Counted from the stretch's first letter, positions 34,048 through 46,246 are shown. The stretch is 64,000 bases of DNA from Phyllobacterium myrsinacearum (GCF_002980555.1 NZ_PVBT01000001.1:1302001-1366000), one strand, 5' to 3'. Translations and numbers: made by a program. Notes: generated by a model not told the origin, from the letters alone.

Positions 34048-34785
34048 TCATTCTGCCATCGCCGCGTTCAGCAATCCCTGGATCAGCCTGGAATTCACAC
34101 CATCAGGATTGTGCAAACCGTAATTGTCATACCATTGCTGGGGCGCTTCGGGGTGTGGCCCGACCAAAGTCGCGCTGCCTTTGCCAAATGCGTAACGAGC
34201 AGCCGCCAGATCACCATTCTGATAATGGGCAAGTTCCCGGAAACCTGAATGCGCATGATTTTTGGGCAGATGCGGACCATCCTGAAAATATGTCCACAAC
34301 GACGCCCCTTCCCATTGGATCGGCACCACGTGATCGCCGATATCGGACACGGAAAACCCCGGCCGCCCGACCTCGGAATCCGTTTCTCCTTTGACGATGT
34401 CAAAGCCCAAATCCGTACCGAGATACGCGCCCATGCAAATTCCAAAATACCGGCCGCCTTTGGATACGAAATCCCTGACGGCCTGGATGCCCGCCTTGCC
34501 CAGGCTTCTCCTTGCCCCGTCAATGTCCTGTCCGCCGCCGGGTTGCACATATAAGGACGCTCCAATGAAGCTGGATGGCACCAGCTTCAGCTGTTCATTG
34601 GGGCCGATGAATTTAACATCGAAGTGGAAGCTGCTGTTCCTCAGGGCTTCGGCGGCCGCGGATGAACAATCATCACAACCGGCAGGCCCGCGATATACGA
34701 GCGCAACGGCCGATGGCGATGCATTGGCGGAGGCATTCAACACAAGAAAACATGCGAGAAGTGCGTATTTTGCGGCGCTGAACAT
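34048..34785 (-). CDS. Secreted BPL_N (biotin-protein-ligase N-terminal-like) domain protein
   Basis: Protein of 245 residues with an N-terminal signal peptide (MFSAAKYALLACFLVLNASA then NA) and a DJ-1/PfpI-like glutamine-amidotransferase-fold domain of the BPL_N type. The nucleophile-elbow region is GGRYFGICMGAYLG with Cys, and the family segment is YVQPGGGQDIDGARRSL. Eukaryotic BPL_N domains are intracellular, whereas here it is periplasmic. The function is unknown. It is flanked by gaps and not in an operon. Confidence 0.75.
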   Translation of the reverse strand: MFSAAKYALLACFLVLNASANASPSAVALVYRGPAGCDDCSSAAAEALRNSSFHFDVKFIGPNEQLKLVPSSFIGASLYVQPGGGQDIDGARRSLGKAGIQAVRDFVSKGGRYFGICMGAYLGTDLGFDIVKGETDSEVGRPGFSVSDIGDHVVPIQWEGASLWTYFQDGPHLPKNHAHSGFRELAHYQNGDLAAARYAFGKGSATLVGPHPEAPQQWYDNYGLHNPDGVNSRLIQGLLNAAMAE

Positions 34786-34896
34786 CAGAACAATTCCTTT
34801 GGAGTGATGCGGTGTGATCTACCCTAAATCGAATTGCGGTTTAATTTTGAGAAGGGACCAGCCAGCGGAAGCTGCACGGTATGACGACGTCTAGAA

Positions 34897-37800
34897 TCAG
34901 AATCTCAGCCCTGCCTTTGCATTGAAGCCATGACGAATGGCGCCGCCTTCTCCAAGGGTAGTGTTGTAGGCAAGGCCGAGATTCAGCCCCTGGTCGAGCA
35001 CCACGTCAAAACCAACGCCCAATCGAACCGCGTTGCGAACGCTGCCATCCCCCTTGAGGCTGAACAACGGGCCGCCGGACCAATCGATGTAACTCAGGTC
35101 AATGTCGCTCGCATTCGCCATGTCGTAACGCCATTCAGCCTTGAGGCTCGGCGTGAATGTGTAGCCGGTGAAACGATAGGTATAATCCGTCTCGAAACCC
35201 ACGATGGCAACGAGTGAATTCACGCTCTGACTACCGAAGCGCAGGCTGCTTGATCCGCCATCCCTTTCGTTGAAGGCGTCGAGCTTGGTCCAGGACGCAT
35301 CGATCCCGGCATAGGGGGTGAAATAGAGGGCGTCCCGGCTTATTTCATAACCGGCCTTCACGCTGCCGAACACCTGCTGGCCATCGCGGGAACCATAGGC
35401 AAAACCGCCACCGTCGGTCAGGTAACGTCTGCTGTCGAAGGAAAGAGCGCCATAGCCGAGCACGGCTTCCAGATAGGTGTTCTTGACCGGCCGCCAGCTC
35501 GCATAGGTGCCGATGCTCCAGCTTTCACCTTCGCTGCGCGTGCCGTTGCGGCCAATATCCGTCCTGTCCCTGCCGTAACCAAGACCGATACCGGCGGTCA
35601 ACCGTTCGTCGAAACGGTAATCCAGTCCGGCACTGACACCGGAAGTTGTAAAATCCCGGCCCGATCCGGCGGATTTGCCGGATGTGTCGCCAAACTCGAC
35701 CTGACCGGCTGTCCAGACGCCGAAGCGGGATGGAACGGGCTTTTCCGCGACCACTTTGTTGAACGGCTCGGCTGGCCGGGTTCGTCTCGGCTCCGTGAAG
35801 AACCCGAGCGGCGTTGCATCGGCCGGATCGCGCCGGTCCTTTGCCTGTTCGTCACTTCGAGGCGTGTTCAGGCTGATACCCTGGCTGGACTCATTGCCGC
35901 CGCCCCGGCGCAGTTGGCGTAACCGGTCGCTATAATTCGACAGCTGGGCATCGGCAAACCGCCGCGCGCCCTCGGCCTGGGCATTGACGATACCGATGAC
36001 TTCCGCGTCCCTTGATGGATCGGCTCTTGCTGTCACGGTAATCGTGACATTGGCCGGAGCCGATGTGGTGAAAGCATTGCCAAGCGTGTAGCTGACCGTC
36101 GCGACACCACTGAACGCGGCGGCGGGTGCAAAATCCAGCTGGAAAGCCCGGTTGCCACCATCGCCGCTGTCGCGAATGTTTGCGGTGCCTGACCCCGATG
36201 GACTGAGCGACACCATTGTCGCAGCGGTAAACGGGCCGCCGGTGGCGCCTTCCGTCAGGTTTACCGTCACCGGTGTTCCCGCCCGTGTGGTGACGGAATG
36301 GGCCGCGGCCACCGGCAGCGGATTGACCGTCAGCGTAATCATGGCGGGCGGCGACGTTCCGAACGCGTTGCTCAACGTATAACCGATGCTGACCGCGCCT
36401 GATGCATCTGCTGGCGGCGTGTAGGTAATGGTGGTGCCCGACACGGTTGCACTGCCAAAAGCCGGAGGGGCAACAATGGCGGCTCCTGTGAACGGACCGC
36501 CGGTGGCGCCGGCCGTCAGGTTTACCGTTACCGGTGTTCCCGCCCGTGTGGTGACGGAATGGGCCGCGGCCACCGGCAGCGGATTGACCGTCAGCGTAAT
36601 CGTGGCGGGCGGCGACGTTCCGAACGCATTGCTCAAGGTATAACCGATGCTGACCGCGCCTGATGCATCGGCTGGCGGCGTGTAGGTAATGGTGGTGCCC
36701 GACACGGTCGCGCTGCCAAAAGCCGGAGGGGCGACAATGGCCGCCCCCGTGAAAGGGCCGCCGGTGGCGCCTTCCGTCAGGTTTACCGTCACCGGCGTTC
36801 CCGCCCGTGTGGTGACGGAATGGGCCGCGGCCACCGGCAGCGGATTGACCGTCAGCGTAATCGTGGCGGGCGGCGACGTTCCGAACGCGTTGCTCAAGGT
36901 ATAACCGATGCTGACCGCACCAGACGCCCCTGCTGGCGCGATATAGGTAATGGTGGTGCCCGATACGGTCGCACTGCCAAAAGCCGGAGGGGTAACAATG
37001 GCCGCCCCCGTGAAAGGGCCGCCGGTGGCGCCTTCCGTCAGGTTTACCGTCACCGGCGTTCCCGCCCGTGTGGTGACGGAATGGGCCGCGGCCACCGGCA
37101 GCGGATTGACCGTCAGCGTAATCATGGCGGGCGGCGACGTTCCGAACGCGTTGCTTAAGGTATAGCCGATGCTGACCGCGCCTGATGCATCGGCTGGCGC
37201 GATATAGGTAATGGTGGTGCCCGATACGGTCGCGCTGCCAAAAGCCGGAGGGGTAACAATGGCCGCCCCCGTGAAAGGGCCGCCGGTGGCGCCTTCCGTC
37301 GTGTCAATGGTGATGGCATGTCCAGCCATCGTTGCAGCGCTATGCGCAGCGGCGACCGGGACAGCCAGCGGCGATACGGTAATGGTGACCGTCGCCGGGG
37401 CAGAGGTGCCGCCCGGCCCGGTGGCGCTATAGGTGAAGGTATCGGTGCCGAAGAAGTTTTGGGCCGGGGTATACACGGCGTTAAGACCGTTCACGGCCAC
37501 CGTGCCATGCAAAGGCGCGCTGGTGACGGCAATGGAGGTTATTGGGCCGCCATCGTTGGCAATCACGGGAATGGTGACGGCCTGGTTGGCCAAGGTTGCG
37601 GCGGCATCGGCGACCGCAACCGGTACGGCCTGATTGATTACCAATGTGTAGGCCTGAGCGCCGTTGTTACCCAGAATGTCGGTGGCGGTTACAGTGACAT
37701 TGAACGCCCCAGCCGCAGTGGGCGTTCCCGACAAAACGCCCGCGCTGCTTAACGTTATGCCATTCGGCAACGCCCCCGACGTGATCGCAAACCTATAGGG

Positions 37801-38871
37801 CGCAGTCCCGCCAGTCGCCGTCAGTGTCTGTGAAGAGCTGACGCCGGATTTGCCGCTGGAAAGGGTTGATGGCGACAGGACGATGATGACCGGCGGCGCA
37901 TTGACCACCAGCGAATAATTATTCGTGGCGGAAAACGGCGTGCCGGGGCCCGTGCTGCTGTCCGTCGCCCGCACGCTGAAAGGGAAAGTACCGCTGACAG
38001 TTGGCGTCCCCGACAATACTCCTGTCGCAGCATTGAGCGTTATGCCCGCGGGGAATGAGCCGCCCGCGAGCGAAAAGGTGTAGGGGGCTGTGCCACCACT
38101 GGCAGAGAATGTCTGGCTATAACCGGAACCAGAACTGGCATACGGCAGCGTCGGCCCTGCCGGACTTAACGTCACTGTTAATTGCGATACAGTCAGTGTG
38201 AAAAGCTGGCCGGTTCTGAAGGGGCCATCACCGGTGCTGCTGTCGGTCGCACTCACGGTTATGGAATAGCTGCCTTGAAGCTGTGGAACCCCGGAGATGG
38301 TCACGCTGTTCGCAGTTAGTGCAGTGATGGACAAACCAGATGGGATACCGGAGATGAAAAAGCCGCTGTAAGGCTCCTGTCCACCAGAGAAAGTGTAGGT
38401 CTGCGTATATGGGGTGCCAACCCGGGCGGAATGCGGTGACGATGGCGTGATAGTAACACTAGGCGGTGAGACCGTCACTGAAACTATGGCTGGAGCCGAC
38501 GTTCCGTCCAGGTTGGTGGCGGTATAGGTGAAACTGTCAGGTCCGGCATAGCCGCGTACCGGCGTGTAGGTGATCGACGTTCCGGATGCTGACGCAGTCC
38601 CATGCGCTGCAGCGCCTGCGACCGCTACTGATGTCGGCGCGCCGCCGCCAATACTGAGTGTTACAGAATTGGCAGTGCTGCCATAGTCGACGGTGACCCT
38701 TGCGGGATTTGCAACCGGCGCTGTCTGGGCCTGCGACAAAGCGGGCCAGAATACGGCCAAACAGACGAAGAACAGCAATCCCGCCCATAGCGCCGGACGC
38801 GCACCACATACCTGCCGGTGGGGGGCTAATCCCTCCGGCCCATTCGATCTCGGCATTGTTCCCCGCCCCAT
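34897..38871 (-). CDS. Autotransporter adhesin with Ig-like/cadherin-like repeats
   Basis: Large surface protein of 1324 residues. An extended signal region (hydrophobic near LLFFVCLAVFWPALSQAQT, residues 32-50) leads to a cadherin-like domain (about 50-130) and several putative Ig domains (PIG type, with FSVRATDSS-like motifs, 135-415). A further Ig-like unit follows, then a block of near-identical 87-residue repeats (about 517-890). A C-terminal autotransporter beta-barrel of about 278 residues ends in GLRF with the terminal Phe needed for outer-membrane insertion. It is a classical type V adhesin-like protein. The start could be ATG 38871 or 38856. Confidence 0.88.
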   Translation of the reverse strand: MGRGTMPRSNGPEGLAPHRQVCGARPALWAGLLFFVCLAVFWPALSQAQTAPVANPARVTVDYGSTANSVTLSIGGGAPTSVAVAGAAAHGTASASGTSITYTPVRGYAGPDSFTYTATNLDGTSAPAIVSVTVSPPSVTITPSSPHSARVGTPYTQTYTFSGGQEPYSGFFISGIPSGLSITALTANSVTISGVPQLQGSYSITVSATDSSTGDGPFRTGQLFTLTVSQLTVTLSPAGPTLPYASSGSGYSQTFSASGGTAPYTFSLAGGSFPAGITLNAATGVLSGTPTVSGTFPFSVRATDSSTGPGTPFSATNNYSLVVNAPPVIIVLSPSTLSSGKSGVSSSQTLTATGGTAPYRFAITSGALPNGITLSSAGVLSGTPTAAGAFNVTVTATDILGNNGAQAYTLVINQAVPVAVADAAATLANQAVTIPVIANDGGPITSIAVTSAPLHGTVAVNGLNAVYTPAQNFFGTDTFTYSATGPGGTSAPATVTITVSPLAVPVAAAHSAATMAGHAITIDTTEGATGGPFTGAAIVTPPAFGSATVSGTTITYIAPADASGAVSIGYTLSNAFGTSPPAMITLTVNPLPVAAAHSVTTRAGTPVTVNLTEGATGGPFTGAAIVTPPAFGSATVSGTTITYIAPAGASGAVSIGYTLSNAFGTSPPATITLTVNPLPVAAAHSVTTRAGTPVTVNLTEGATGGPFTGAAIVAPPAFGSATVSGTTITYTPPADASGAVSIGYTLSNAFGTSPPATITLTVNPLPVAAAHSVTTRAGTPVTVNLTAGATGGPFTGAAIVAPPAFGSATVSGTTITYTPPADASGAVSIGYTLSNAFGTSPPAMITLTVNPLPVAAAHSVTTRAGTPVTVNLTEGATGGPFTAATMVSLSPSGSGTANIRDSGDGGNRAFQLDFAPAAAFSGVATVSYTLGNAFTTSAPANVTITVTARADPSRDAEVIGIVNAQAEGARRFADAQLSNYSDRLRQLRRGGGNESSQGISLNTPRSDEQAKDRRDPADATPLGFFTEPRRTRPAEPFNKVVAEKPVPSRFGVWTAGQVEFGDTSGKSAGSGRDFTTSGVSAGLDYRFDERLTAGIGLGYGRDRTDIGRNGTRSEGESWSIGTYASWRPVKNTYLEAVLGYGALSFDSRRYLTDGGGFAYGSRDGQQVFGSVKAGYEISRDALYFTPYAGIDASWTKLDAFNERDGGSSSLRFGSQSVNSLVAIVGFETDYTYRFTGYTFTPSLKAEWRYDMANASDIDLSYIDWSGGPLFSLKGDGSVRNAVRLGVGFDVVLDQGLNLGLAYNTTLGEGGAIRHGFNAKAGLRF
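36200..37320. repeat. Tandem 261-bp repeats inside the autotransporter gene
   Basis: The same 261-bp unit (87 codons) recurs with successive landmarks at about 36257, 36518, 36779 and 37040, plus partial units on each side. Copies are nearly identical: inner changes are mostly single bases such as GTC/GTT or CCT/CCC. Unit boundaries on the minus strand begin PVAAAHSVTTRAGTPVTVNL. Near identity suggests recent expansion or gene conversion and a likely variable copy number between strains. Confidence 0.93.
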
Positions 38872-39068
38872 TGCATCCCCAACGCAACCATCATCCGTAA
38901 TGTGGGCCGTTCATTCCATCAATACGGCAGATGCCGTAGTTCGCCGCTATTGTGCCGGGAACCGGAGAGACCATGGCGATGGCAGGATGGCTGCCAGCCG
39001 GAAATGCAATAGGGCAGCCGTTGGGCTGCCCTATTCTGCAATGATTTCAATCTTGTAGAGAAACCAAA

Positions 39069-39153
39069 TGGTGCGGTCGAGAAGACTCGAACTTCCACGT
39101 CTTGCGACACAGCGACCTCAACGCTGCGCGTCTACCAATTCCGCCACGACCGC
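39069..39153 (-). tRNA. tRNA-Leu (anticodon GAG)
   Basis: An 85-nt gene reading leftward. The acceptor stem GCGGTCG pairs with CGACCGC next to discriminator A and an encoded CCA. The anticodon stem CAGCG/CGCTG flanks the loop TTGAGGT, giving anticodon GAG for leucine codons CUC/CUU. A long variable arm (type II tRNA) and the T-loop sequence GTTCGAGTC are also visible. It stands alone between the autotransporter and lipB. Confidence 0.95.
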
Positions 39154-39422
39154 ACTGTGGTAGAAGCCGAACGTGTCGGCTCGCGGCATGTAGCAAATGA
39201 ATTTCAGTGAAACAAGCCCTGTCGGCAATAAACCCGAATGTTTTTCACAAAGCCCGGTGAAACTTATGCCGCACCCCGCACACTGGAAATCTTCCAGGAA
39301 AAAGTCCATATGCGGCTCACCATCTTTATCCCACGGGAATCGGCGCTTTGATGGCCGCAAACGGCCCCATCCGCCGTCATTCATCCGGGATGAAGCGACA
39401 GCCGAAAGTTTGGTTTCCGATC

Positions 39423-40139
39423 ATGAAGAACAACCGCGACGATCTCGCCTCCGCGTTTTTTGCCCAAAGCGATTCCCCGAAGGTGGAGTGGCGCGTCGCC
39501 GATGGGCTGACCGATTACGATACCGCCCTCGCCTTCATGGAAGACCGCGTCGCGGCGATTCGCGCCGGCACGGCCGCAGAACTGGTGTGGCTGGTCGAAC
39601 ATCCGCCGCTCTATACCGCCGGCACCAGCGCCAAGGCGGGCGACCTTCTGGCTGCCGACCGCTTTCCCGTCTATGCCACGGGGCGCGGCGGCGAATACAC
39701 CTATCACGGTCCCGGCCAGCGCGTGGCCTATGTCATGCTCGACCTGAAGCGGCGGCGCGAGGATATCCGCGCCTTCGTGGCGGCGCTGGAGCAATGGATC
39801 ATTGCCACGCTTGGCGCGTTCAACGTGCGCGGCGAGCGGCGCGAGGACCGCGTCGGCGTCTGGGTGACACGGCCGGAACGCCCGCCGCTGCCGGACGGGT
39901 CTCCCGCCGAAGACAAGATCGCCGCTATCGGCATCCGCCTGCGCAAATGGGTGAGCTTTCACGGCATCTCGATCAACGTGGAACCCGAACTCGCCCATTT
40001 CGACGGCATCGTGCCGTGCGGCGTGCGCGGCCATGGCGTGACCAGCCTCGTCGATCTCGGCCTGCCCGTCGGGATGGACGATCTCGACCGGGCGCTGCGG
40101 GACGCATTCGAACCCGTGTTCGGGCCGGTCGAACGCTAG
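39423..40139 (+). CDS. lipB: Octanoyl-[acyl carrier protein]:protein N-octanoyltransferase
   Basis: Protein of 238 residues that transfers octanoyl groups from ACP to lipoyl domains, the first step of lipoate assembly. Conserved elements are [37 protein letters not shown], the catalytic lysine in [10 protein letters not shown] and the catalytic cysteine in [17 protein letters not shown] 39423 is chosen; earlier in-frame ATGs add residues not found in the family. It would supply the lipoyl domain of the E2 protein encoded further right. No operon partner is visible. Confidence 0.93.
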   Translation: MKNNRDDLASAFFAQSDSPKVEWRVADGLTDYDTALAFMEDRVAAIRAGTAAELVWLVEHPPLYTAGTSAKAGDLLAADRFPVYATGRGGEYTYHGPGQRVAYVMLDLKRRREDIRAFVAALEQWIIATLGAFNVRGERREDRVGVWVTRPERPPLPDGSPAEDKIAAIGIRLRKWVSFHGISINVEPELAHFDGIVPCGVRGHGVTSLVDLGLPVGMDDLDRALRDAFEPVFGPVER

Positions 40140-40152
40140 CCGGTCTGCAGAA

Positions 40153-42165
<2,013 letters not shown>

Positions 42166-42263
42166 TTTTATGGACCTCCCGCACAAAATGCGCCTCTGGT
42201 TCTATTGCCAATGGCGGATTTGCTCAACTGCTATTGTCGGTGCTTTCCTGGAAAGCGGACCGC

Positions 42264-43190
42264 TTAATTGAAAGCGGGCTCCGGCGATTTCTGCTTTTTT
42301 CCCTCGCGCCAGACGATATAGGCGCCCGAGGCAATGATGATGGCGATGCCCACCCATTTCGACGCCGTCGGAAACTCCCGGAACACGAACAGGCCGATGA
42401 TGACGGCCATGACGATTTCCAGATACTGGAACGGCGCCAGGAGCGATGCGGGCGCAAGGCGCGATGCCTGCACCACGAGGAGATGCCCGCCCGTGGCAAT
42501 CGCGCCAATGGCAAACAGAAGAAACCATGACATGCCAGTCGCGGGCGTGCCCAGCGTCATGTCACTGACGCCGAAGGCCGCGCCGAGGAACAGGGCGACG
42601 ACCACCGTCACCGTACCGCCGATGCCCGCATAGAGCTGCATGACCAGCGGCGTGTCGTGCACGCCCAGGCGGCGGTTGAGAATGAGATAGACCGCAAACA
42701 GCGCCGCCGTGCCCAGCGGCAGCAGCGAGATCCAGCCGAACAGCTCCCAGCTGGGCTGGATGACGATGAGCGTGCCGATGAAACCGATGGCAACGGCAAT
42801 GCGCCGGCGCCAGCCGACGGTTTCCTTCAGCACCACGGCCGAGAGCAGCGTCAGCATCAGCGGCTCGACGAAAAACACCGCCATCGCGTCGGCGAGCGGC
42901 ATGTATTTGACGGCGGCAAAGAAGCACAGGCTGCCGATGCCCATCAGAAAACCGCGCAGCAGGTTGCCCCAGAGGTTGTGCGGCTTGAGCGAGCGCATGC
43001 CGGTCAGCGCCATGATGATCAGCATGGTCAGCACCGTTTGGACGACGAAACGCGACAGCGTCACCGTGGCGGGCGGCAGGCTGTCCACCGTCGACAGCCA
43101 TTTGGCGATGGCATCCATCATCGGCAGGATGAACATCGCACCGGCCATCGTTCCGACGCCCCTCATTTGCGGCGAGGTTGTGTTTTCCAT
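42264..43190 (-). CDS. EamA/DMT family transporter
   Basis: Inner-membrane protein of 308 residues with ten hydrophobic segments in two homologous halves, typical of drug/metabolite transporters (EamA). The C-terminal half has the usual LFAIGAIATGGHLLVVQASR and FQYLEIVMAVIIGLFVFREF stretches. ATG 43190 gives the family length; an earlier in-frame start exists at 43259. EamA proteins export amino acids or other small metabolites. The substrate is unknown. It lies between pccA and the XRE gene with no operon. Confidence 0.88.
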   Translation of the reverse strand: MENTTSPQMRGVGTMAGAMFILPMMDAIAKWLSTVDSLPPATVTLSRFVVQTVLTMLIIMALTGMRSLKPHNLWGNLLRGFLMGIGSLCFFAAVKYMPLADAMAVFFVEPLMLTLLSAVVLKETVGWRRRIAVAIGFIGTLIVIQPSWELFGWISLLPLGTAALFAVYLILNRRLGVHDTPLVMQLYAGIGGTVTVVVALFLGAAFGVSDMTLGTPATGMSWFLLFAIGAIATGGHLLVVQASRLAPASLLAPFQYLEIVMAVIIGLFVFREFPTASKWVGIAIIIASGAYIVWREGKKQKSPEPAFN

Positions 43191-43374
43191 GGTGCGGCCT
43201 TTCCGGGACAAATGGCTCAGGTGGGCCTTCAGCCATATCGGCTCTGTGAAAAAATGCAATCATCCGCATAATGCAAAATGAAAGCAAAATGCCGCCGGAT
43301 TTGACTTTTCTGCTTCCAAATGGTGCAAAAGCTTTCGTCTACACTTTAAAAACAAGAAAAAGATGGAGAAACCC

Positions 43375-43755
43375 ATGAATTTCATCTCCAACATCATCAC
43401 GGCCATGCCCGACACGGACACGTTGGGCGGCCGTCTTTCCCGCGCCCGCGACGCCAAATCCATGTCGGTGGCGGAACTTGGCGTGCGTGTCGGCGTCAAG
43501 CCGGAAACCATCGCCGCCTGGGAATCCGACCGGTCGGAGCCCGGCGTCAACCGCCTGTTCATGCTGGCCGGCTCGCTCGGGGTGACGCAGACCTGGCTCA
43601 TTCACGGCGTCGGACAATCGCCCGACGAGAGCGATGCGGCGGACGAAAACCGCCTGCTGAAAAGCCAGATCGCCAATCTCAAGGCCCTGCACCGGGAGCT
43701 GGGCGAGCGGATCGAAGAGCTGGAAAAAGCCGTCCTGCGCCTCAAAGCCGCTTGA
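43375..43755 (+). CDS. Small XRE-family transcriptional regulator with coiled coil
   Basis: Protein of 126 residues. The XRE helix-turn-helix is at about residues 18-75 (RLSRARDAKSMSVAELGVRV and GVKPETIAAWESDRSEPGVN). A C-terminal heptad-rich helix (NRLLKSQIANLKALHRELGE) suggests dimerisation by coiled coil. ATG 43375 is chosen because GATGGAG lies about 7 bp upstream. It lies 142 bp upstream of parE in the same direction. The regulon is unknown. Confidence 0.85.
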   Translation: MNFISNIITAMPDTDTLGGRLSRARDAKSMSVAELGVRVGVKPETIAAWESDRSEPGVNRLFMLAGSLGVTQTWLIHGVGQSPDESDAADENRLLKSQIANLKALHRELGERIEELEKAVLRLKAA

Positions 43756-43897
43756 AACTGAGGGTTTACTTGGGGTTTAACGGCATAGTTCTGTGGTGAA
43801 CCCCGGAACAGATCGCGAACGCCCATCGCGTTTCCCTGCGAAGCATGTCAAGATTGCTGGTGATTCGCAGCCCCTGTAGCATTGGCCAAAATACGAT

Positions 43898-45991
43898 ATG
43901 GATGATAATAACGACCTCTTTTCAGCGGTAGTCAAAACAGCCCGGGAACGCCAGGCGGCGGTGGACCAGACCAAGGTCGAACCAGCCGCGACGCCGGTGG
44001 CGCCGCCTGTCAAAATCGCCCCGGCTGCTTCCGCGAAGGCGCCGCCGCGCGCGGCGCCCGACGGCAGCTATAACGCCGCGGATATCGAAGTTCTTGAAGG
44101 TCTGGAGCCTGTCCGCCGCCGTCCCGGCATGTATATTGGCGGCACGGATGAGCGGGCGCTGCACCATCTCTTTGCCGAAGTCATCGACAACGCGATGGAC
44201 GAGGCCGTGGCCGGCCATGCCAACTTCATCGACATCGACCTCAATGAAAACGGCTATCTCTCGGTCACCGACAATGGCCGCGGCATTCCCATCGATCCGC
44301 ATCCCAAATTCAAGGACAAATCGGCACTGGAAGTGATCATGACGACGCTTCACTCCGGCGGCAAGTTCGACTCCAAGGTCTACGAGACCTCGGGCGGCCT
44401 GCACGGGGTCGGTGTCTCGGTGGTCAATGCCCTGTCGGATCATGTCGAGATCGAAGTCGCGCGCAACCGGCGTCTTTACCGCCAGCGCTTTTCCCGCGGC
44501 AAGCCGCTGGGACCGCTGGAAGATGCCGGCGAAGTGCACAACCGGCGCGGAACCCGCGTGACGTTCCACCCGGATGCCGAGATTTTCGGTCAGGGTGCGA
44601 AATTTGATCCGGCGCGCCTCTACAAGATGGCCCGGTCAAAGGCCTACCTCTTCGGCGGTGTGGAAATCCGCTGGAACTGCGCGCCATCGCTGCTCGATCC
44701 GAAAGACCCGACGCCCGACAAGGCGGTTTTCCATTTTCCCGGCGGGTTGAAGGATTATCTCGCCGCCTCGCTCGGCAAGGATTTTCAGATCACCCGCGAA
44801 ATGTTCGCGGGCAAGACCGAAAAATCCGGCGGGCACGGCGCTCTGGAATGGGCGGTGGCCTGGTATGGCGGCGACGGTTTTGTCAATTCCTACTGCAACA
44901 CGATTCCCACGGGCGAAGGCGGCACGCACGAGGCGGGCCTGCGCATCGCCCTCACCCGCGGCCTGAAAGCCTATGCGGAGCTGACCGGCAACAAGCGCGC
45001 CTCGATCATCACCACCGATGATGTGATGATCTCGTCGGCGGCCATGCTGTCGGTGTTCATCCGCGAGCCGGAATTCGTCGGCCAGACCAAGGACAAGCTG
45101 GCCACGGTCGAGGCGCAGCGCATTGTCGAAAACGCCATCCGCGATCCGTTCGACCACTGGCTTGCCGCCTCGCCGCAGGAGGCGTCGAAGCTGCTGGACT
45201 GGGTGGTGGAACGTGCCGACGAGCGCGTCAAGCGCCGTCAGGAAAAGGAAGTCAACCGCAAGTCGGCGGTGCGCAAGCTGCGCCTGCCGGGAAAACTCGC
45301 CGATTGCACCCAGACCGGCGCGCTGGGCGCTGAAATCTTCATCGTCGAGGGTGATTCCGCTGGCGGATCGGCCAAGCAGGCGCGGGACCGCGCCACGCAG
45401 GCGGTGCTGCCGCTGCGCGGCAAGATCCTCAACGTGGTCAGTGCCGGCCGGGAAAAGATGACGGCCAACCAGCAGATCGGCGACCTGATCCAGGCGCTGG
45501 GCTGCGGCACGCGGTCAAAATACCGCGACGAGGATTTGCGCTATGACCGCGTCATCATCATGACCGACGCCGACGTCGACGGCGCGCACATCGCCTCGCT
45601 GCTCATCACCTTCTTCTATCAGGAAATGCCCGAGCTCATCCGCAACGGCCACCTGTTCCTCGGCGTGCCGCCGCTGTACCGCCTCGCCCAGGGCGGCAAG
45701 GTCGCCTATGCCCGGGATGACGCGCACAAGGACGAACTCTTGCGCACGCTGTTCACCGGCAAGGGCAAGATCGAGATCGGACGCTTCAAGGGCCTTGGCG
45801 AAATGCGCGCCGACCAGCTCAAGGAAACGACCATGGACCGCCGGAAGCGCACGCTTTTGCGGGTGCAGATCGACGAGGAATGGATCGAGGAAACAAAACT
45901 CGCGGTCGACGACCTGATGGGCACCAAGCCGGAAGCCCGCTTCCGCTTCATCCAGGACCGTGCCGCCTTCGTGGAAGAGCTGGACATCTGA
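43898..45991 (+). CDS. parE: DNA topoisomerase IV subunit B
   Basis: Type IIA topoisomerase ATPase subunit of 697 residues. The GHKL ATP site has EVIDNAMDEAVAGHA, DNGRGIPID and YETSGGLHGVGVSVVNALS; the TOPRIM domain has EGDSAGGSAKQARDRATQAV and DADVDGAHIASLLITFF. The length and the N-terminal extension fit ParE rather than GyrB. It works with ParC, which is not in this window, to separate chromosomes. It is transcribed alone. The sequence is ordinary for Hyphomicrobiales. Confidence 0.96.
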   Translation: MDDNNDLFSAVVKTARERQAAVDQTKVEPAATPVAPPVKIAPAASAKAPPRAAPDGSYNAADIEVLEGLEPVRRRPGMYIGGTDERALHHLFAEVIDNAMDEAVAGHANFIDIDLNENGYLSVTDNGRGIPIDPHPKFKDKSALEVIMTTLHSGGKFDSKVYETSGGLHGVGVSVVNALSDHVEIEVARNRRLYRQRFSRGKPLGPLEDAGEVHNRRGTRVTFHPDAEIFGQGAKFDPARLYKMARSKAYLFGGVEIRWNCAPSLLDPKDPTPDKAVFHFPGGLKDYLAASLGKDFQITREMFAGKTEKSGGHGALEWAVAWYGGDGFVNSYCNTIPTGEGGTHEAGLRIALTRGLKAYAELTGNKRASIITTDDVMISSAAMLSVFIREPEFVGQTKDKLATVEAQRIVENAIRDPFDHWLAASPQEASKLLDWVVERADERVKRRQEKEVNRKSAVRKLRLPGKLADCTQTGALGAEIFIVEGDSAGGSAKQARDRATQAVLPLRGKILNVVSAGREKMTANQQIGDLIQALGCGTRSKYRDEDLRYDRVIIMTDADVDGAHIASLLITFFYQEMPELIRNGHLFLGVPPLYRLAQGGKVAYARDDAHKDELLRTLFTGKGKIEIGRFKGLGEMRADQLKETTMDRRKRTLLRVQIDEEWIEETKLAVDDLMGTKPEARFRFIQDRAAFVEELDI

Positions 45992-46070
45992 GTTTTGGCG
46001 ATGGAACCTGTTTCAAATGGCGGTGCTTTGCATCGCCATTTTGTTTTGGGGGATGCGCTCATTAGCTCTC

Positions 46071-46228
46071 ACCCCCCTCTGGGCTGCCGCCCATCTCCCC
46101 CACAAGGGGAGAGATCAGCTTTCATCATTGTTCAGGCCAATTTCCAACGCCACAGAACAAGCAAAGCCGTTCATGCCGATGTGATCTCCCCCCTTGTGGG
46201 GGAGATGTCCGGCAGGACAGAGGGGGGT
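46071..46228. repeat. Paired C/G-rich palindromic element, copy 2
   Basis: Same architecture as the element at 14500: CCCCCCTCTGGGCTGCC, a CTCCCCCACAAGGGGAGAG hairpin, a spacer containing TTCAGGCCAA, then GATCTCCCCCCTTGTGGG and a final ACAGAGGGGGG. It lies downstream of parE and directly touches the dispersed repeat beginning at 46247. Confidence 0.85.
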
Positions 46229-46246
46229 GAAACGTCATTTGGCTGA

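Noticed and set aside
36200-37320. Possible CRISPR array
   Set aside because: The repeat unit is 261 bp, coding and in frame with the autotransporter; there are no short repeats with unique spacers.
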